The notes below the pieces were generated by a model. The model made no database searches and was not told the origin of the DNA. It saw nothing but the letters and a program-made list of their open reading frames with translations. A program made the translations under genes and the position numbers. A stretch of 64,000 bases of DNA from Bacillus sp. ISL-37 (GTDB lineage: Bacteria; Bacillota; Bacilli; Bacillales; Cytobacillaceae): contig NZ_JAGGQL010000051.1 of the NCBI RefSeq assembly GCF_018613315.1, positions 1 to 64,000 on the forward strand, read 5' to 3'. This document shows, in pieces, positions 7,956 to 16,697 of this stretch; the stretch's first letter is position 1; every line of letters starts with the position of its first letter.

Positions 7956-8960
7956 TTACAATAAAAGAATGTTCCGTTTCTGGCACTCTTCGATCGTTTC
8001 CTCATTCCACACAGACACCTGAACCTCACCAATATGGATTTTTTGCAGAAGAAACATGCACAGCCGTGATTGCCCGATTCCGCCGCCGATGGTGTAAGGG
8101 AGTTCTTTATTTAATAACGCCTGATGATATTCCAATTGAGTGCGTTGTTCCTGGCCGGCCAGCTTCAGTTGTTCCAAAAGAACTTTTTCATCCACCCTGA
8201 CCCCCATTGAAGTGATTTCGATTGCCCGGTCCAAAGGTGGATACCAGAGCAATAGGTCGCCATTGAGATTCCAATCATCATAATCAGGTGAACGGGAATC
8301 ATGCTCTTGGCCTGACCGAAGCTCATGCCCTATTTGAGTAATAAAAATCGCCCCGAATCTCTTTGTGATTTTGTCCTCCCGCTCCTTTGGTGAAAGGTCA
8401 GGATACAGCTCCTCCAGTTCCTGTGAAGAGATAAAGCTTATTTCTTTCGGTAGGATGGGATTCAAAACCGGATAAAGTTTTGCCAAAAAGCTTTCCGACC
8501 TTTTGATGACATCGTAAATTTTTTCAACAGTGATTTTTAGGGTATTCACATTTCGCTGCTTTCGGGAGATTACTTTTTCCCAGTCCCATTGGTCCACATA
8601 AAGGGAATGAAGATTGTCGAGAGTCTCATCACGGCGAATCGCGTTCATGTCGGTATACAGCCCCTCGCCTTGAGAAAAACCATATCGCTTCAACGCCATC
8701 CTTTTCCACTTGGCAAGCGATTGAACAATTTCAATCCTTTCGTTTTCCACATCAAGTGCGTCAAAGGAAACAATCCGTTCATTCCCAGCCAAGTCGTCAT
8801 TGATTCCCTTCCCGCCTCTTACAAAAATCGGCGCCGACACTCTAGTCAGATCCAGTGCCTCCGCAAGATTGTTTTCAAAAAAATCCTTCGTCTTCTTAAT
8901 CGCAACTTCTGTCTCCCTTAAGTCCAGTTTTGACTGATACTTCAAAGCAGCATTGCTCAA
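7956..8960 (-). CDS. asnA: aspartate--ammonia ligase (asparagine synthetase A)
   Basis: 334 residues resembling AsnA throughout, a class-II aminoacyl-tRNA-synthetase-fold enzyme. Recognisable stretches are ALDLTRVSAPIFVRGGKGIN, YTDMNAIRRDE, HSLYVDQWDWEKVI and the C-terminal GGGIGQSRLCMFLLQ. It makes asparagine from aspartate, ammonia and ATP. It is monocistronic and divergent from the M23 peptidase across a 192-base gap. I saw no T-box leader in that short gap. Confidence 0.95.
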   Translation of the reverse strand: MSNAALKYQSKLDLRETEVAIKKTKDFFENNLAEALDLTRVSAPIFVRGGKGINDDLAGNERIVSFDALDVENERIEIVQSLAKWKRMALKRYGFSQGEGLYTDMNAIRRDETLDNLHSLYVDQWDWEKVISRKQRNVNTLKITVEKIYDVIKRSESFLAKLYPVLNPILPKEISFISSQELEELYPDLSPKEREDKITKRFGAIFITQIGHELRSGQEHDSRSPDYDDWNLNGDLLLWYPPLDRAIEITSMGVRVDEKVLLEQLKLAGQEQRTQLEYHQALLNKELPYTIGGGIGQSRLCMFLLQKIHIGEVQVSVWNEETIEECQKRNILLL

Positions 8961-9152
8961 TTTCGCTCATCCCCTCCAGAGTCATTTAGTACTTTAGAGT
9001 ATTTACGCAAACATCCATTTACTTTATGACAGCAGGAAGAGAAAGTTGCTACTGTCCTTCTGCAAAAACGAAAAGCGACAACAGAAGTCGACAGTTTTAG
9101 TAATGAAGTGCCTATATACTAGTTAATAGAATGAAGAAGTAGGGGGCGTGTG

Positions 9153-10316
9153 ATGAGGAAAAAAGGTTGGGCGGCCACAATTGCAATTGGACTAGTCATG
9201 ACAGGGATTCATCCCGCTGAAGCTGCAGAATTATCGGACATCCGCCAGCAACGACTGAATCTTAAGCAGGATTTTACCAAAAAAGAAGCGCAAATCGACG
9301 CAATGGATGAGGCTGAGCAAAAATATCTCTCCGAACTCAAGGCATTGGACGATGAGGTGTCAGAGGTCAACCAGAAAATCCGTGACCTTCAAAGAGGCCT
9401 TGACGGATCTGCGATTTCTGTTGCAGATTTGAGAGCGGAAATTGAGGGGCTTACTGACATCATCGTCCAGCGCGAAAAGCGGATCAAAGAACGGCTGCGT
9501 ACTATGCAGGCACAGGACGGATTGGGGCTTTATGTGGGCATGATCTTTGATTCTAAAAATCTATCCCAATTGCTCGATGTGGCGACTGTCGTAGGGACCA
9601 TCATTCAAGCCGATAAAGAGTTAATGGCAAAACATCAGGCAGACCTGCAGATATTGAAGGATCAAGAGATTTTCCTCCAGCAGGAGATTGTTTCACTGGA
9701 GAAAGACCAGAAGGAAATGAATATATTGCAAGCTCAATTGCAAAAGAAGGCCGAAGAAAAGCAACGTCTGCTTGAAACTGTCCAGGATTCAAAGCGGGAA
9801 AGCGAATCAGAGCTGATGGACATGTACGAGGTCTATGTCAATCTGGCATCCCAGGAGATTGCAATTTTAAAAGAAAACCAGAATCATCGTGAGGAGTATC
9901 TCGTTGCGAACCCAGAAGACGTATTCATCATGCCGACCAGCGGTGAGCTGACTTCTGGCTACGGTCCTAGATGGGGCAAGCTCCACGCCGGAATTGACAT
10001 CGCAGACGAATCGCCCGACACCGTGGTTGTCGCTGCTGCTTCAGGAACCGTTATCCGCTCCTATTATTCAGCTACATATGGCAACTGCGTCCTGATCACC
10101 CATAAGATCAACGGCAAGACATTCACCACTCTTTACGCTCATCTGGAAAAAAGCACTGTCACCACCGGGCAGTCCATCAGCAAGGGCGAGATGCTAGGCT
10201 ACATGGGTAACACCGGTGACAGCAGAGGCAAGCATCTTCACTTTGAAATCCATGAAGGCCAGTGGAACTATGAAAAATCAAACAGCGTCGATCCACTTGT
10301 ATACGTTAGAAACTGA
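9153..10316 (+). CDS. secreted M23 peptidase / murein hydrolase activator
   Basis: 387 residues. Signal peptide at about 1-24 (cleavage near PAEAAE), long coiled coil (about 25-250), then a LytM/M23 domain with zinc motifs HAGID (His278, Asp282) and HLHFE (His361, His363). The architecture is that of EnvC/PcsB-like cell-wall hydrolases or hydrolase activators; with all zinc ligands present it is probably an active endopeptidase. AGGGGGC (9141-9147) supports ATG 9153 over GTG 9150. It is monocistronic, with its own terminator. Confidence 0.88.
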   Translation: MRKKGWAATIAIGLVMTGIHPAEAAELSDIRQQRLNLKQDFTKKEAQIDAMDEAEQKYLSELKALDDEVSEVNQKIRDLQRGLDGSAISVADLRAEIEGLTDIIVQREKRIKERLRTMQAQDGLGLYVGMIFDSKNLSQLLDVATVVGTIIQADKELMAKHQADLQILKDQEIFLQQEIVSLEKDQKEMNILQAQLQKKAEEKQRLLETVQDSKRESESELMDMYEVYVNLASQEIAILKENQNHREEYLVANPEDVFIMPTSGELTSGYGPRWGKLHAGIDIADESPDTVVVAAASGTVIRSYYSATYGNCVLITHKINGKTFTTLYAHLEKSTVTTGQSISKGEMLGYMGNTGDSRGKHLHFEIHEGQWNYEKSNSVDPLVYVRN

Positions 10317-10347
10317 GCCAGATTCAATTTGCGAATCTGGCTTTTTA
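10316..10347 (+). terminator. intrinsic terminator
   Basis: AGCCAGATTC (10316-10325) / GAATCTGGCT (10333-10342) followed by a T-run, starting at the stop codon of the M23 peptidase gene. Confidence 0.9.
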
Positions 10348-10350
10348 CAG

Positions 10351-10381
10351 TTGTTCTTTACGTTAACGTCAATGGTATAAT
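10351..10381 (+). promoter_or_regulatory. MerR-type promoter with ACGTTAACGT operator
   Basis: TTGTTC (10351-10356) and TATAAT (10376-10381) are 19 bases apart, and the palindrome ACGTTAACGT (10360-10369) sits in the spacer. This is the arrangement recognised by MerR activators; the merR gene follows directly. Confidence 0.6.
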
Positions 10382-10419
10382 TTATTTACTGATTATTCTG
10401 TTAAAATGAGGGTTTGAAT

Positions 10420-10785
10420 ATGAATTCGATTTCTAATCTCGCCGAGAAGTTTGGGATTACAACCAGGACCATCAGATATTATGAAGAACTTGGATTGCTG
10501 AAGCCCTCCCGCACAGAAGGAGGACGGCGGATGTATTCCAGCAGTGATGTAGCAAAGCTGAAACTCGTCCTTCGTGGAAAACGGTTCGGTTTTTCGCTCG
10601 AAGAAATCAAAGAAATGGTCCTGCTATTCGACGAGGACCGATCCGGTGATAAACAACTGAAGCGGACCATTAAGTATGGAGAAGAGAAACTTGCAGAAGT
10701 GAACGAAAGAATAGCAGAGCTAGAGGAAATTAAAGAAGAAATCGAAAGGCTGATTACTGAATTTAAAGGGAGGTTACAAGGATGA
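10420..10785 (+). CDS. MerR family regulator of the downstream acyl-CoA dehydrogenase
   Basis: 121 residues with an N-terminal MerR helix-turn-helix (FGITTRTIRYYEELGLLKPS), a second wing, and a C-terminal coiled coil of about 40 residues. ATG 10420 is seven bases after GAGGG; an earlier in-frame TTG (10414) is less likely. The stop codon overlaps the next gene's start, giving tight coupling. It presumably controls its own operon; Bacillus relatives of this kind govern fatty-acid or branched-chain degradation genes, which is only an analogy here. Confidence 0.85.
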   Translation: MNSISNLAEKFGITTRTIRYYEELGLLKPSRTEGGRRMYSSSDVAKLKLVLRGKRFGFSLEEIKEMVLLFDEDRSGDKQLKRTIKYGEEKLAEVNERIAELEEIKEEIERLITEFKGRLQG

Positions 10786-12449
10786 ATTTTTACGAGGAAG
10801 ACCCGCAGTTTCGGGCATTGTTGAAGGAATTATTGGATGAGGAATTTTTTGCGTACGCGGACAAGGAGTTGAATGCGTTCGGTGAAAAATGTGCCAACGA
10901 GATCGACGAACGAGCCAGATTTACCGACCGGGAAGGACAGCCAAAGCTAATTAAGTTCGATGCTTATGGTGATGACATCTCTGAAGTGTGGGTAAATGAC
11001 GGTTACCGGAAGACGGTAGAAGATTCATATAATACCGGCATTGTCGGTTATGTTCATAAAGAAATCCCAGAGCTGGGCCGCCGGGGGAATTATATCTATT
11101 CCTATGCTCAGGGCTATTTGTTATCGCAAACAGAGGCCGGCTTTTACTGTCCGGTTACGTTAACGCTGGCCACGGCTTACTTATTGGACCAGTACGCATC
11201 ACCCGAAGTAAAAGAGAAATTCCTGCACCATGTCCTATCAACAGGCGAAATAACATTATACGAAGGCGCCACCTTCCTGACTGAACGCCAGGGCGGATCA
11301 GACGTCGGCGCGAACGCGGTGAAGGCAGTCCAGACAGCTGACGGATACAAGATCTATGGAGAAAAATACTTCGCCTCCAACGCAGGAATGTGCGGCGTCG
11401 CGATGGTGTTAGCAAGAAAAGAAGGAGCCCCATCCGGCACAAAAGGACTGACATTGTTCGCCGTGCCATGGCGTAAAGAAGACGGAAAGCTGAACGGCAT
11501 TAAAATCCGCAGACTCAAAGATAAACTCGGAGTACGCGCAGTTCCATCCGCCGAAGTCGAATTCGAAGGAGCAGAAGCTTATGTAGTAGGCGATCCAACA
11601 AAAGGCTTTTACTACATGATGGAAGCACTGAACCTCTCCCGCGTCTGCAACACCGTCGCCTCACTCGGCATCATGCGCCGCGCCTACCGCGAAGCACGAG
11701 AGTATGCACTGAAGAGGGACGCATTCGGCAAGAAATTGGCCGATTTTCCAATGATTAAGGATTCTCTCGTTAAAATGGCTGTTAAGCTCGAAGTAGAAAC
11801 CATGACAGTGTTTAAGTACCTGCCATTGTTCGAGAAAGTAATGAGGAACGAAGCAGGAGTAACGGAAAAAGATATCGTTTTAAATCGTCTCTACATCGCC
11901 CTGTTGAAAAAGGAAACGGCGGAACAAGCTGTTCATTTTGCACATGAAGCGATTGAAATGCATGGTGGAAATGGGTATATTGAGGACTTTGTTACACCAC
12001 GGTTGTTGAGGGATGCCCAAGTTTTAACCGTGTGGGAAGGGACTGCCAATATCCTCGGACTTGAAGTGTTGAGGTTGATGGAGAAGTTTGGAGCTGGAGA
12101 GTTGTTTTTGGAGGAAATGAAAGAGCGTGTTGCTGGGTTGAAGGGAGAGTATGTAGACCAGGTCCGTAGTGGAATAGAGCAGCTTGAGAAACTTCTAGTG
12201 TCTCTGCAAACAGCATCTCATGATCATAAGACTTTTCACTCCAAACGTGTCGCTGAATTGATGGTGAAGATTTTTGAGAGTGTGAATGCGTTGGAGTATG
12301 CTGCAGGTGGGGGTGAACGGGTGGAGAAAGTAGTGGAGGTTTTTATTGAAGAGACATGGAAACCAAAACATGAGTATAACCATCAATTAAGAACAGTTCT
12401 TCACTTTGAAAATATTGCTTGGGTAACAGAAGATAAAATGATGGCATAG
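10782..12449 (+). CDS. acyl-CoA dehydrogenase family protein (AidB-like)
   Basis: 555 residues, longer than the usual 380-residue acyl-CoA dehydrogenase. A flavin-binding core (about 60-430) includes TLYEGATFLTERQGGSDVGA, resembling the AidB-type motif, and HGGNGYIEDFVTPRLLRDAQ near the FAD/substrate end. The extra C-terminal part is helical. It is likely FAD-dependent; the substrate (an acyl-CoA, or a protective role as proposed for AidB) cannot be fixed. ATGA overlap with the MerR gene. The GC-rich middle and AT-rich 3' third differ in codon use. Confidence 0.85.
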   Translation: MNFYEEDPQFRALLKELLDEEFFAYADKELNAFGEKCANEIDERARFTDREGQPKLIKFDAYGDDISEVWVNDGYRKTVEDSYNTGIVGYVHKEIPELGRRGNYIYSYAQGYLLSQTEAGFYCPVTLTLATAYLLDQYASPEVKEKFLHHVLSTGEITLYEGATFLTERQGGSDVGANAVKAVQTADGYKIYGEKYFASNAGMCGVAMVLARKEGAPSGTKGLTLFAVPWRKEDGKLNGIKIRRLKDKLGVRAVPSAEVEFEGAEAYVVGDPTKGFYYMMEALNLSRVCNTVASLGIMRRAYREAREYALKRDAFGKKLADFPMIKDSLVKMAVKLEVETMTVFKYLPLFEKVMRNEAGVTEKDIVLNRLYIALLKKETAEQAVHFAHEAIEMHGGNGYIEDFVTPRLLRDAQVLTVWEGTANILGLEVLRLMEKFGAGELFLEEMKERVAGLKGEYVDQVRSGIEQLEKLLVSLQTASHDHKTFHSKRVAELMVKIFESVNALEYAAGGGERVEKVVEVFIEETWKPKHEYNHQLRTVLHFENIAWVTEDKMMA

Positions 12450-12461
12450 CCACAATCATGC

Positions 12462-12485
12462 GCCTCCTCATTGGGGGCTTTTTTA
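12462..12485 (+). terminator. weak intrinsic terminator
   Basis: Short stem GCCTCC / GGGGGC (one U-G pair) with a TTTTTT tail, just after the acyl-CoA dehydrogenase gene. Confidence 0.6.
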
Positions 12486-12512
12486 ATTTGTTCTATATAC
12501 AACTCGCATCGC

Positions 12513-12666
12513 GTTCTTTATAAAGAAATAAAATAGTGAGAATTTGAGAGGAATTGAGAGAAATAGTAAGATTTTCGTTCTTTATATAGAAATTTTGCCG
12601 GAATTTGATGTTTTTCAAAATTAATTCCTTAGAATATACTCACATTATAAGTTCTTTATAAAGAAC
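12513..12666. promoter_or_regulatory. array of three SinR-type operators
   Basis: Three palindromes lie at 12513-12528 (GTTCTTTATAAAGAAA), 12577-12592 (GTTCTTTATATAGAAA) and 12651-12666 (GTTCTTTATAAAGAAC, perfect), 64 and 74 bp apart. Each half-site matches the Bacillus SinR consensus GTTCTYT, and the 2-base gap between inverted half-sites is the arrangement SinR dimers are known to bind. A degenerate copy (GTTCTATATACAAC) is at 12490. The array covers the promoter region of the secreted-protein pair that follows. Confidence 0.8.
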
Positions 12667-12722
12667 AAAAAATTCTCAAGAAGAAACAATGAAAAATTTT
12701 CAGTAATCAGAGGTGATTATAA

Positions 12723-13196
12723 ATGGAAGAACTGAGAAGAGAAAGAAGAAAGAAACGAAAACTGAAAATGAAAAAAGTAATGATTATATTGTCATTATCT
12801 GCGACTTTCACATTTGGGACAGGTATTTCCTATGCAAGTGATACAACTATTGGAACAAAAGTCAATGAGTTGATGACATCTATTGTAAATAGTTTAATCC
12901 CATCGATTGAAGCCCACATGCAACAAGAAACCAACAGGATTAAAACAGAAATATCGACAATAACTAACGAAGAAATGACCAATGCAAAATCTGGATTAGG
13001 ATCCTATGCCGCGGAGCAAAAAACAAGAATTACAAATGAATTGAATGCATATAAGGACATGAAAGTTAAAGAAGTAAAGGACGAACTTGGCAACAACCGC
13101 TACAAAAATGACATTGAAGCTAAAGCGTCCGCAGCCATCAATAGTGGTAAAGCAGAAATTGACGCAGAAGTTGAAAAACTATTAAACAATCAATAA
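12723..13196 (+). CDS. secreted helical protein, putative matrix component
   Basis: 157 residues. A very basic N-terminal stretch (RRERRKKRKLKMKK) precedes a signal-peptide hydrophobic core (about 17-36) with likely cleavage near SYAS. The mature part is cysteine-free, charged and strongly helical, without a family I recognise. AGAGGTGAT lies before the ATG. It shares the pattern GSYAxE and a similar C-terminal AAIN...AEI segment with the next gene, so the two look paralogous. Three SinR-type operators lie upstream, which suggests expression with biofilm genes. The function is unknown. Confidence 0.75.
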   Translation: MEELRRERRKKRKLKMKKVMIILSLSATFTFGTGISYASDTTIGTKVNELMTSIVNSLIPSIEAHMQQETNRIKTEISTITNEEMTNAKSGLGSYAAEQKTRITNELNAYKDMKVKEVKDELGNNRYKNDIEAKASAAINSGKAEIDAEVEKLLNNQ

Positions 13197-13226
13197 TTAT
13201 TGATCACTAAAATTTAAATGGAGTTC

Positions 13227-13241
13227 AAGCACAAAGTGCTT
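13227..13241 (+). other. small RNA hairpin between the paired secreted-protein genes
   Basis: AAGCAC / GTGCTT with a 3-base loop and no T-run, in the 95-base gap between the two genes. It may be an mRNA processing or stability element. A further short GGCC-rich repeat lies at about 13261-13275. Confidence 0.35.
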
Positions 13242-13291
13242 AACTATAAATTATTACATAGGCCCAATAGAGGCCGGAAGGAGAAACGAAT

Positions 13292-13795
13292 ATGAAAATT
13301 TTATCAACAACAAAAGGAAAAGTAATGGCAGGAGCATTAGCTCTAGCAGTAATCGGTGGGGGAGCAGCAGGTGCGAGTAACTTTGGTTTTATTGATCAAC
13401 TGAGTAATATCCTTTCGGGGGCTAATGACAAAATTGCCACATTTGCTGCAGGTGAAGTTGATAAGTCAGACGAGCAATACCAAGATAAAATTATTGAAGA
13501 TGTAAATGCAGCAGCAGGCTCATATGCAAATGAAATGGCTGCTCAGGCTACAAAAGAAATGAATAGAGGGAAAGGTGAGGTTAAATCTCACTATGATGAT
13601 CTAAAAGCTGATCTTGATTCTACAGTTAATACATCGAAAGCAAACGGTACAGCATTAATTACTTCTAAAGTTAATGCGCAAGTTCTTTCCTCACAAGCCG
13701 CAATCGAAAGTGCAGCAGTGGATGCAATTAATGCCCAGTTGCAAAAAGATTCAATTACGAAATATGTAAGTGGTGGACAAGTAGTTAATCGATAA
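13292..13795 (+). CDS. secreted helical protein, paralogue of the upstream gene
   Basis: 167 residues. Signal peptide at about 1-28 (KVMAGALALAVIGGGAAGAS). The mature region is cysteine-free and rich in Ala, Asp, Glu and Lys with heptad-like spacing; it includes AAGSYANEMAAQATKEM, which aligns with GSYAAEQKTRITNEL in the preceding protein. GGAAGGAG precedes the ATG. It ends in a strong terminator, so the pair forms one SinR-operator-controlled unit. It is not recognisably TasA or TapA. A structural or adhesive extracellular role is inferred from context only. Confidence 0.75.
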   Translation: MKILSTTKGKVMAGALALAVIGGGAAGASNFGFIDQLSNILSGANDKIATFAAGEVDKSDEQYQDKIIEDVNAAAGSYANEMAAQATKEMNRGKGEVKSHYDDLKADLDSTVNTSKANGTALITSKVNAQVLSSQAAIESAAVDAINAQLQKDSITKYVSGGQVVNR

Positions 13796-13801
13796 AGAAT
13801 A

Positions 13802-13833
13802 AACAAAAGAAGCCATAGGGGGCTTCTTTTGTT
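13802..13833 (+). terminator. intrinsic terminator of the secreted-protein pair
   Basis: Perfect 13-bp stem AACAAAAGAAGCC (13802-13814) / GGCTTCTTTTGTT (13821-13833), with T-rich flanks. Confidence 0.9.
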
Positions 13834-13846
13834 GTTTATCTAGAAC
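13831..13846. promoter_or_regulatory. SinR-type operator, imperfect
   Basis: GTTGTTTATCTAGAAC differs from the palindromic consensus at one half-site base. It lies about 140 bp upstream of the perfect operator at the first lasso cyclase promoter. Confidence 0.55.
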
Positions 13847-13936
13847 ATAATTCGGAGGTACAGACAACAGCAAAAGGAAAACTCACTATCGCTTGATTGC
13901 TATGCCTAGAAAAATTATATTTTATTAATGAACTTG

Positions 13937-14001
13937 TTGACACTAATTAAGAGAGATGTTATTTTTATCTTATGTTCTATATATAGAACATAACGTTCTT
14001 T
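13937..14001 (+). promoter_or_regulatory. promoter and SinR-type operators of lasso unit 1
   Basis: TTGACA (13937-13942), 17 bases, TATTTT (13960-13965) form a likely promoter. The perfect palindrome GTTCTATATATAGAAC (13974-13989) lies at the expected start of transcription, and an additional GTTCTTT half-site is at 13995-14001. This would let a SinR-like repressor block the cyclase C1/precursor A1 genes. Confidence 0.7.
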
Positions 14002-14045
14002 GCCAGGCTTGAAATGTGTATACTTTAATTTGGCAGGTGAAAATA

Positions 14046-15995
14046 ATGAGTGCTTTAGGAGGAATAATCCATTTAGATAAAAAACCAGTTCCTTTTGAAA
14101 ACGGAAGAGATATGATGAAGAGTTTTGAAAAGTTTCCTGCTGATGATATACAGGTTTACCATACAAATAATGCTTTCATTGGAAATCATGCACAATGGAT
14201 TACCCCTGAGTCCATTGCAGAACAGATGCCATTTTACGATTCTGAAAGACAATGTGTAATTACTGCTGACGCAATTATAGATAACCGAGAAGAACTGTTT
14301 GAAAAACTTCAAATCGAACGCTCTAAACAGAAAACCATGACAGACAGCAAGTTAATACTCTTAGCTTACTATAGGTGGGGAGAAGAGTCTCCAAAATATC
14401 TGGTAGGCGACTTCGCATATATGATCTGGGATGAGAAGAACCAGAAAATATTCGGTGCCAGGGATTTCTCGGGATATAGGACTCTTTACTACTTTCAGGA
14501 TAATAAACGTTTTAGTTTTAGTTCAACAATAGAAGCTCTCTTACCTTTACCTTATGTAAGGAAAGTGTTAAATGAAGATTGGCTAGCTGAATTTCTGGCT
14601 ATTTCTGGTCCCATAGATACTGCAAAAGCCTTAACAACTCCTTTTAAAGGAATATATCAAGTACCTCCAGCTCATAGTATTTCCGTCACCGAGGGTAAGA
14701 CTGCATTAAATAGATACTGTCGTTTATCGTTTGAGAAAGAAGTGAAATTCAGGAACAGGGATGATTATAAAGAAGCTTTTAATGAAATCTTTCAGGAAGC
14801 GGTAGACTCTAGATTAAGGACGTTCCGGAAAGTGGGTTCCCAGCTAAGTGGCGGATTAGATTCAGGAGCCGTTGTCAGTTTTGCTTCCAAGTCACTAAAG
14901 AAAACAAATAAAGAATTCCATACATTCAGTTATATACCACCTAATGATTTTGTGGATTTCACCCCTAAACAACTGATGCCAGATGAAAGGCATTTTATTA
15001 AAGCAACAGTTGACCATGTAGGAGGAATTACTGACCATTACTTAGATTTCCATGGAAGAAACTCTTATACAGAAATTGATGGATTTACTGATGTTATGGA
15101 GATGCCTTATAAATTTTTTGAGAACTCATTTTGGTTAAAGGGAATAATTGAAGCAGCTCATGAAAAAGATATAGGAGTTTTATTAAACGGTGACAGAGGG
15201 AATTTTTCTATATCCTGGGGTTCAGCTTTGGATTATTATTCTACCCTTTTAAAAAGGCTGAAATGGATTGAATTGTTTAGGGAATTAGACCAGTTTAGTA
15301 ATAATGTAGGGGGACCTAGATTACGAAGATTACCTAGAATCATAGAGATTGGTTTTCCAATAATAGATAGACTACGCACAATTAGTTCAACCGATTTTCC
15401 CCCGACTATGATAAGTGAGGAATTTGCAAGGAAAACGAAGGTGTTTACGAGACTTGGAGAGTCTGGTATTGAACAAACCGGGTGGTTTGCTCCGTCAAAT
15501 ATATACGATGAAAGAAAATTACTTTATGAGAATACATTTCCTTGGAACCATGGAAATACATTCACTTCCAAAATGTCTTTACGACATAAAATATGGAAGC
15601 GGGATCCTACAAATGATTTACGAGTTGTCAAGTTTTGCTTATCCCTACCTGAAAACCAATTTGTTAAAAATGGGGTAGATCGTGGACTTATTCGAAATTC
15701 AACAGAAGGGTACCTACCAGATAAAGTCCGGTTAAACCAACGTATTCATGGAGTTCAGGGTGTCGATTGGATACATAGAATGCTTCCGCATTGGGATCAA
15801 TTTATTAAGGAAGCAGAGCACATGTTAAATGATGGAACTATTTTACAATATATAAATAAGAACACTATCGAAATGGCGTTAGATAGTGCGTCCAAGGGGG
15901 GGAGAGTAGAAAACGATACGGACCCCAATTATAAGGTGTTGATGCGCAGTTTGATCATTCATAGGTTTATAAAAAAACATTTTGAGAGGGGGTGA
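14046..15995 (+). CDS. lasso peptide macrolactam synthetase C1 (asparagine-synthetase-like)
   Basis: 649 residues. N-terminal glutamine-amidotransferase-like domain (about 1-210) lacking the catalytic Cys2 of true AsnB (it starts MSALGG), then an adenylating domain with the PP-loop SGGLDSG at 268-274. These are the hallmarks of lasso C proteins, which adenylate an Asp/Glu side chain and close the ring onto the N terminus. The start at 14046 follows CAGGTGA; a longer frame from 14016 has no ribosome site. It is followed after 4 bases by precursor A1 and is close in sequence to C2 at 42838. Confidence 0.9.
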   Translation: MSALGGIIHLDKKPVPFENGRDMMKSFEKFPADDIQVYHTNNAFIGNHAQWITPESIAEQMPFYDSERQCVITADAIIDNREELFEKLQIERSKQKTMTDSKLILLAYYRWGEESPKYLVGDFAYMIWDEKNQKIFGARDFSGYRTLYYFQDNKRFSFSSTIEALLPLPYVRKVLNEDWLAEFLAISGPIDTAKALTTPFKGIYQVPPAHSISVTEGKTALNRYCRLSFEKEVKFRNRDDYKEAFNEIFQEAVDSRLRTFRKVGSQLSGGLDSGAVVSFASKSLKKTNKEFHTFSYIPPNDFVDFTPKQLMPDERHFIKATVDHVGGITDHYLDFHGRNSYTEIDGFTDVMEMPYKFFENSFWLKGIIEAAHEKDIGVLLNGDRGNFSISWGSALDYYSTLLKRLKWIELFRELDQFSNNVGGPRLRRLPRIIEIGFPIIDRLRTISSTDFPPTMISEEFARKTKVFTRLGESGIEQTGWFAPSNIYDERKLLYENTFPWNHGNTFTSKMSLRHKIWKRDPTNDLRVVKFCLSLPENQFVKNGVDRGLIRNSTEGYLPDKVRLNQRIHGVQGVDWIHRMLPHWDQFIKEAEHMLNDGTILQYINKNTIEMALDSASKGGRVENDTDPNYKVLMRSLIIHRFIKKHFERG

Positions 15996-15999
15996 AATC

Positions 16000-16131
16000 T
16001 TGAAAAAAGAATGGAACGCACCTTTGTTGGAGGTGTTAGAAATTAGTCAGACGATGCTTGGGTCTAAAGGTAAACATTTAGACAATGATTTTGTTGCTGG
16101 AACTTCTTTCGATGATTTAACCTTTAGTTAA
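16000..16131 (+). CDS. lasso peptide precursor A1 (paeninodin-like)
   Basis: 43 residues from a TTG start preceded by GAGAGGGGG. The leader MKKEWNAPLLEVLEISQTM (19 residues) has the RRE-binding pattern [Y/W]xxPxLE and the conserved Thr at position -2. The predicted core of 24 residues begins LGSKGKHLDNDF, so the ring would join Leu1 to Asp9, as in paeninodin, where Ala1 joins Asp9. It ends TFS with a C-terminal serine, the residue phosphorylated in paeninodin. It follows C1 directly. Too short for standard gene calling, but the motif set is convincing. Confidence 0.9.
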   Translation: MKKEWNAPLLEVLEISQTMLGSKGKHLDNDFVAGTSFDDLTFS

Positions 16132-16183
16132 AATGAGTTTATAGATTGAATGATCAGTCTAATGTCTAGGTAAATGAGGAGTG

Positions 16184-16209
16184 GCCCTTATCTCTATAGT
16201 CATAAGGGC
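16184..16209 (+). terminator. hairpin after precursor A1
   Basis: GCCCTTAT (16184-16191) / ATAAGGGC (16202-16209) with only a short T-poor tail. The stem sequence is nearly identical to the hairpin after precursor A2, so it probably limits read-through or stabilises the precursor mRNA. Confidence 0.6.
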
Positions 16210-16392
16210 TTACTACCTACCCAATGTGCTATAAAACATGTTAGATATTAAAAACAAATATTTCGCCTTTGGCTTTTCATAGAAAGTAAGTTTATTTTTA
16301 GCGGCCGCAAAAAAGAGATGTAATAAACTATGTAAAATAAAGGTCCGCAATTTTTTTAGCAAGTGGTTTATCGATATAAAGGAGGAAGAAAT

Positions 16393-16689
16393 ATGTTAGA
16401 GGTAAAGTATATTACAATGGATTGTTCTATAAAACAGCAATCTGGAAATATTATATCTAATATGGATGGTAACACTGTAATGATGAACATTGAGAAAGGA
16501 AAGTACTATAATCTCGGAGAAATAGGTGGAGAAATATGGAACCTGGTTGAAAAATGGGTTTCTGTGCCTGAAGTAATAGAACAACTCGTGTCTGAATATC
16601 ATGTTGATGAAGCGGGATGCCAGGATCAAGTTCTTAACTTTCTTGAACATTTGAAGAAGGAAGGTTTAATAGAAATAAAGAAAGTCTAA
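16393..16689 (+). CDS. lasso peptide B1 protein (PqqD-like RiPP recognition element)
   Basis: 98 residues with a PqqD/RRE fold pattern: N-terminal strands including TVMMNIEKGKYYNLGEIGGE, then a helical winged-helix part (IWNLVEKWVSVPEVIEQLV and the C-terminal FLEHLKKEGLIEI). B1 proteins bind the leader peptide and present it to the B2 protease. AAAGGAGGAAG lies before ATG 16393; a longer in-frame start at 16363 would bury the ribosome site. It is the only B1 in the window, about 29 kb from the B2 gene, so it must serve both precursors if the pathway is functional. Confidence 0.88.
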   Translation: MLEVKYITMDCSIKQQSGNIISNMDGNTVMMNIEKGKYYNLGEIGGEIWNLVEKWVSVPEVIEQLVSEYHVDEAGCQDQVLNFLEHLKKEGLIEIKKV

Positions 16690-16697
16690 AATTTTTA

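Noticed and set aside
8961-9152. T-box leader upstream of asnA
   Set aside because: The gap is too short and no T-box sequence or antiterminator helix was found.
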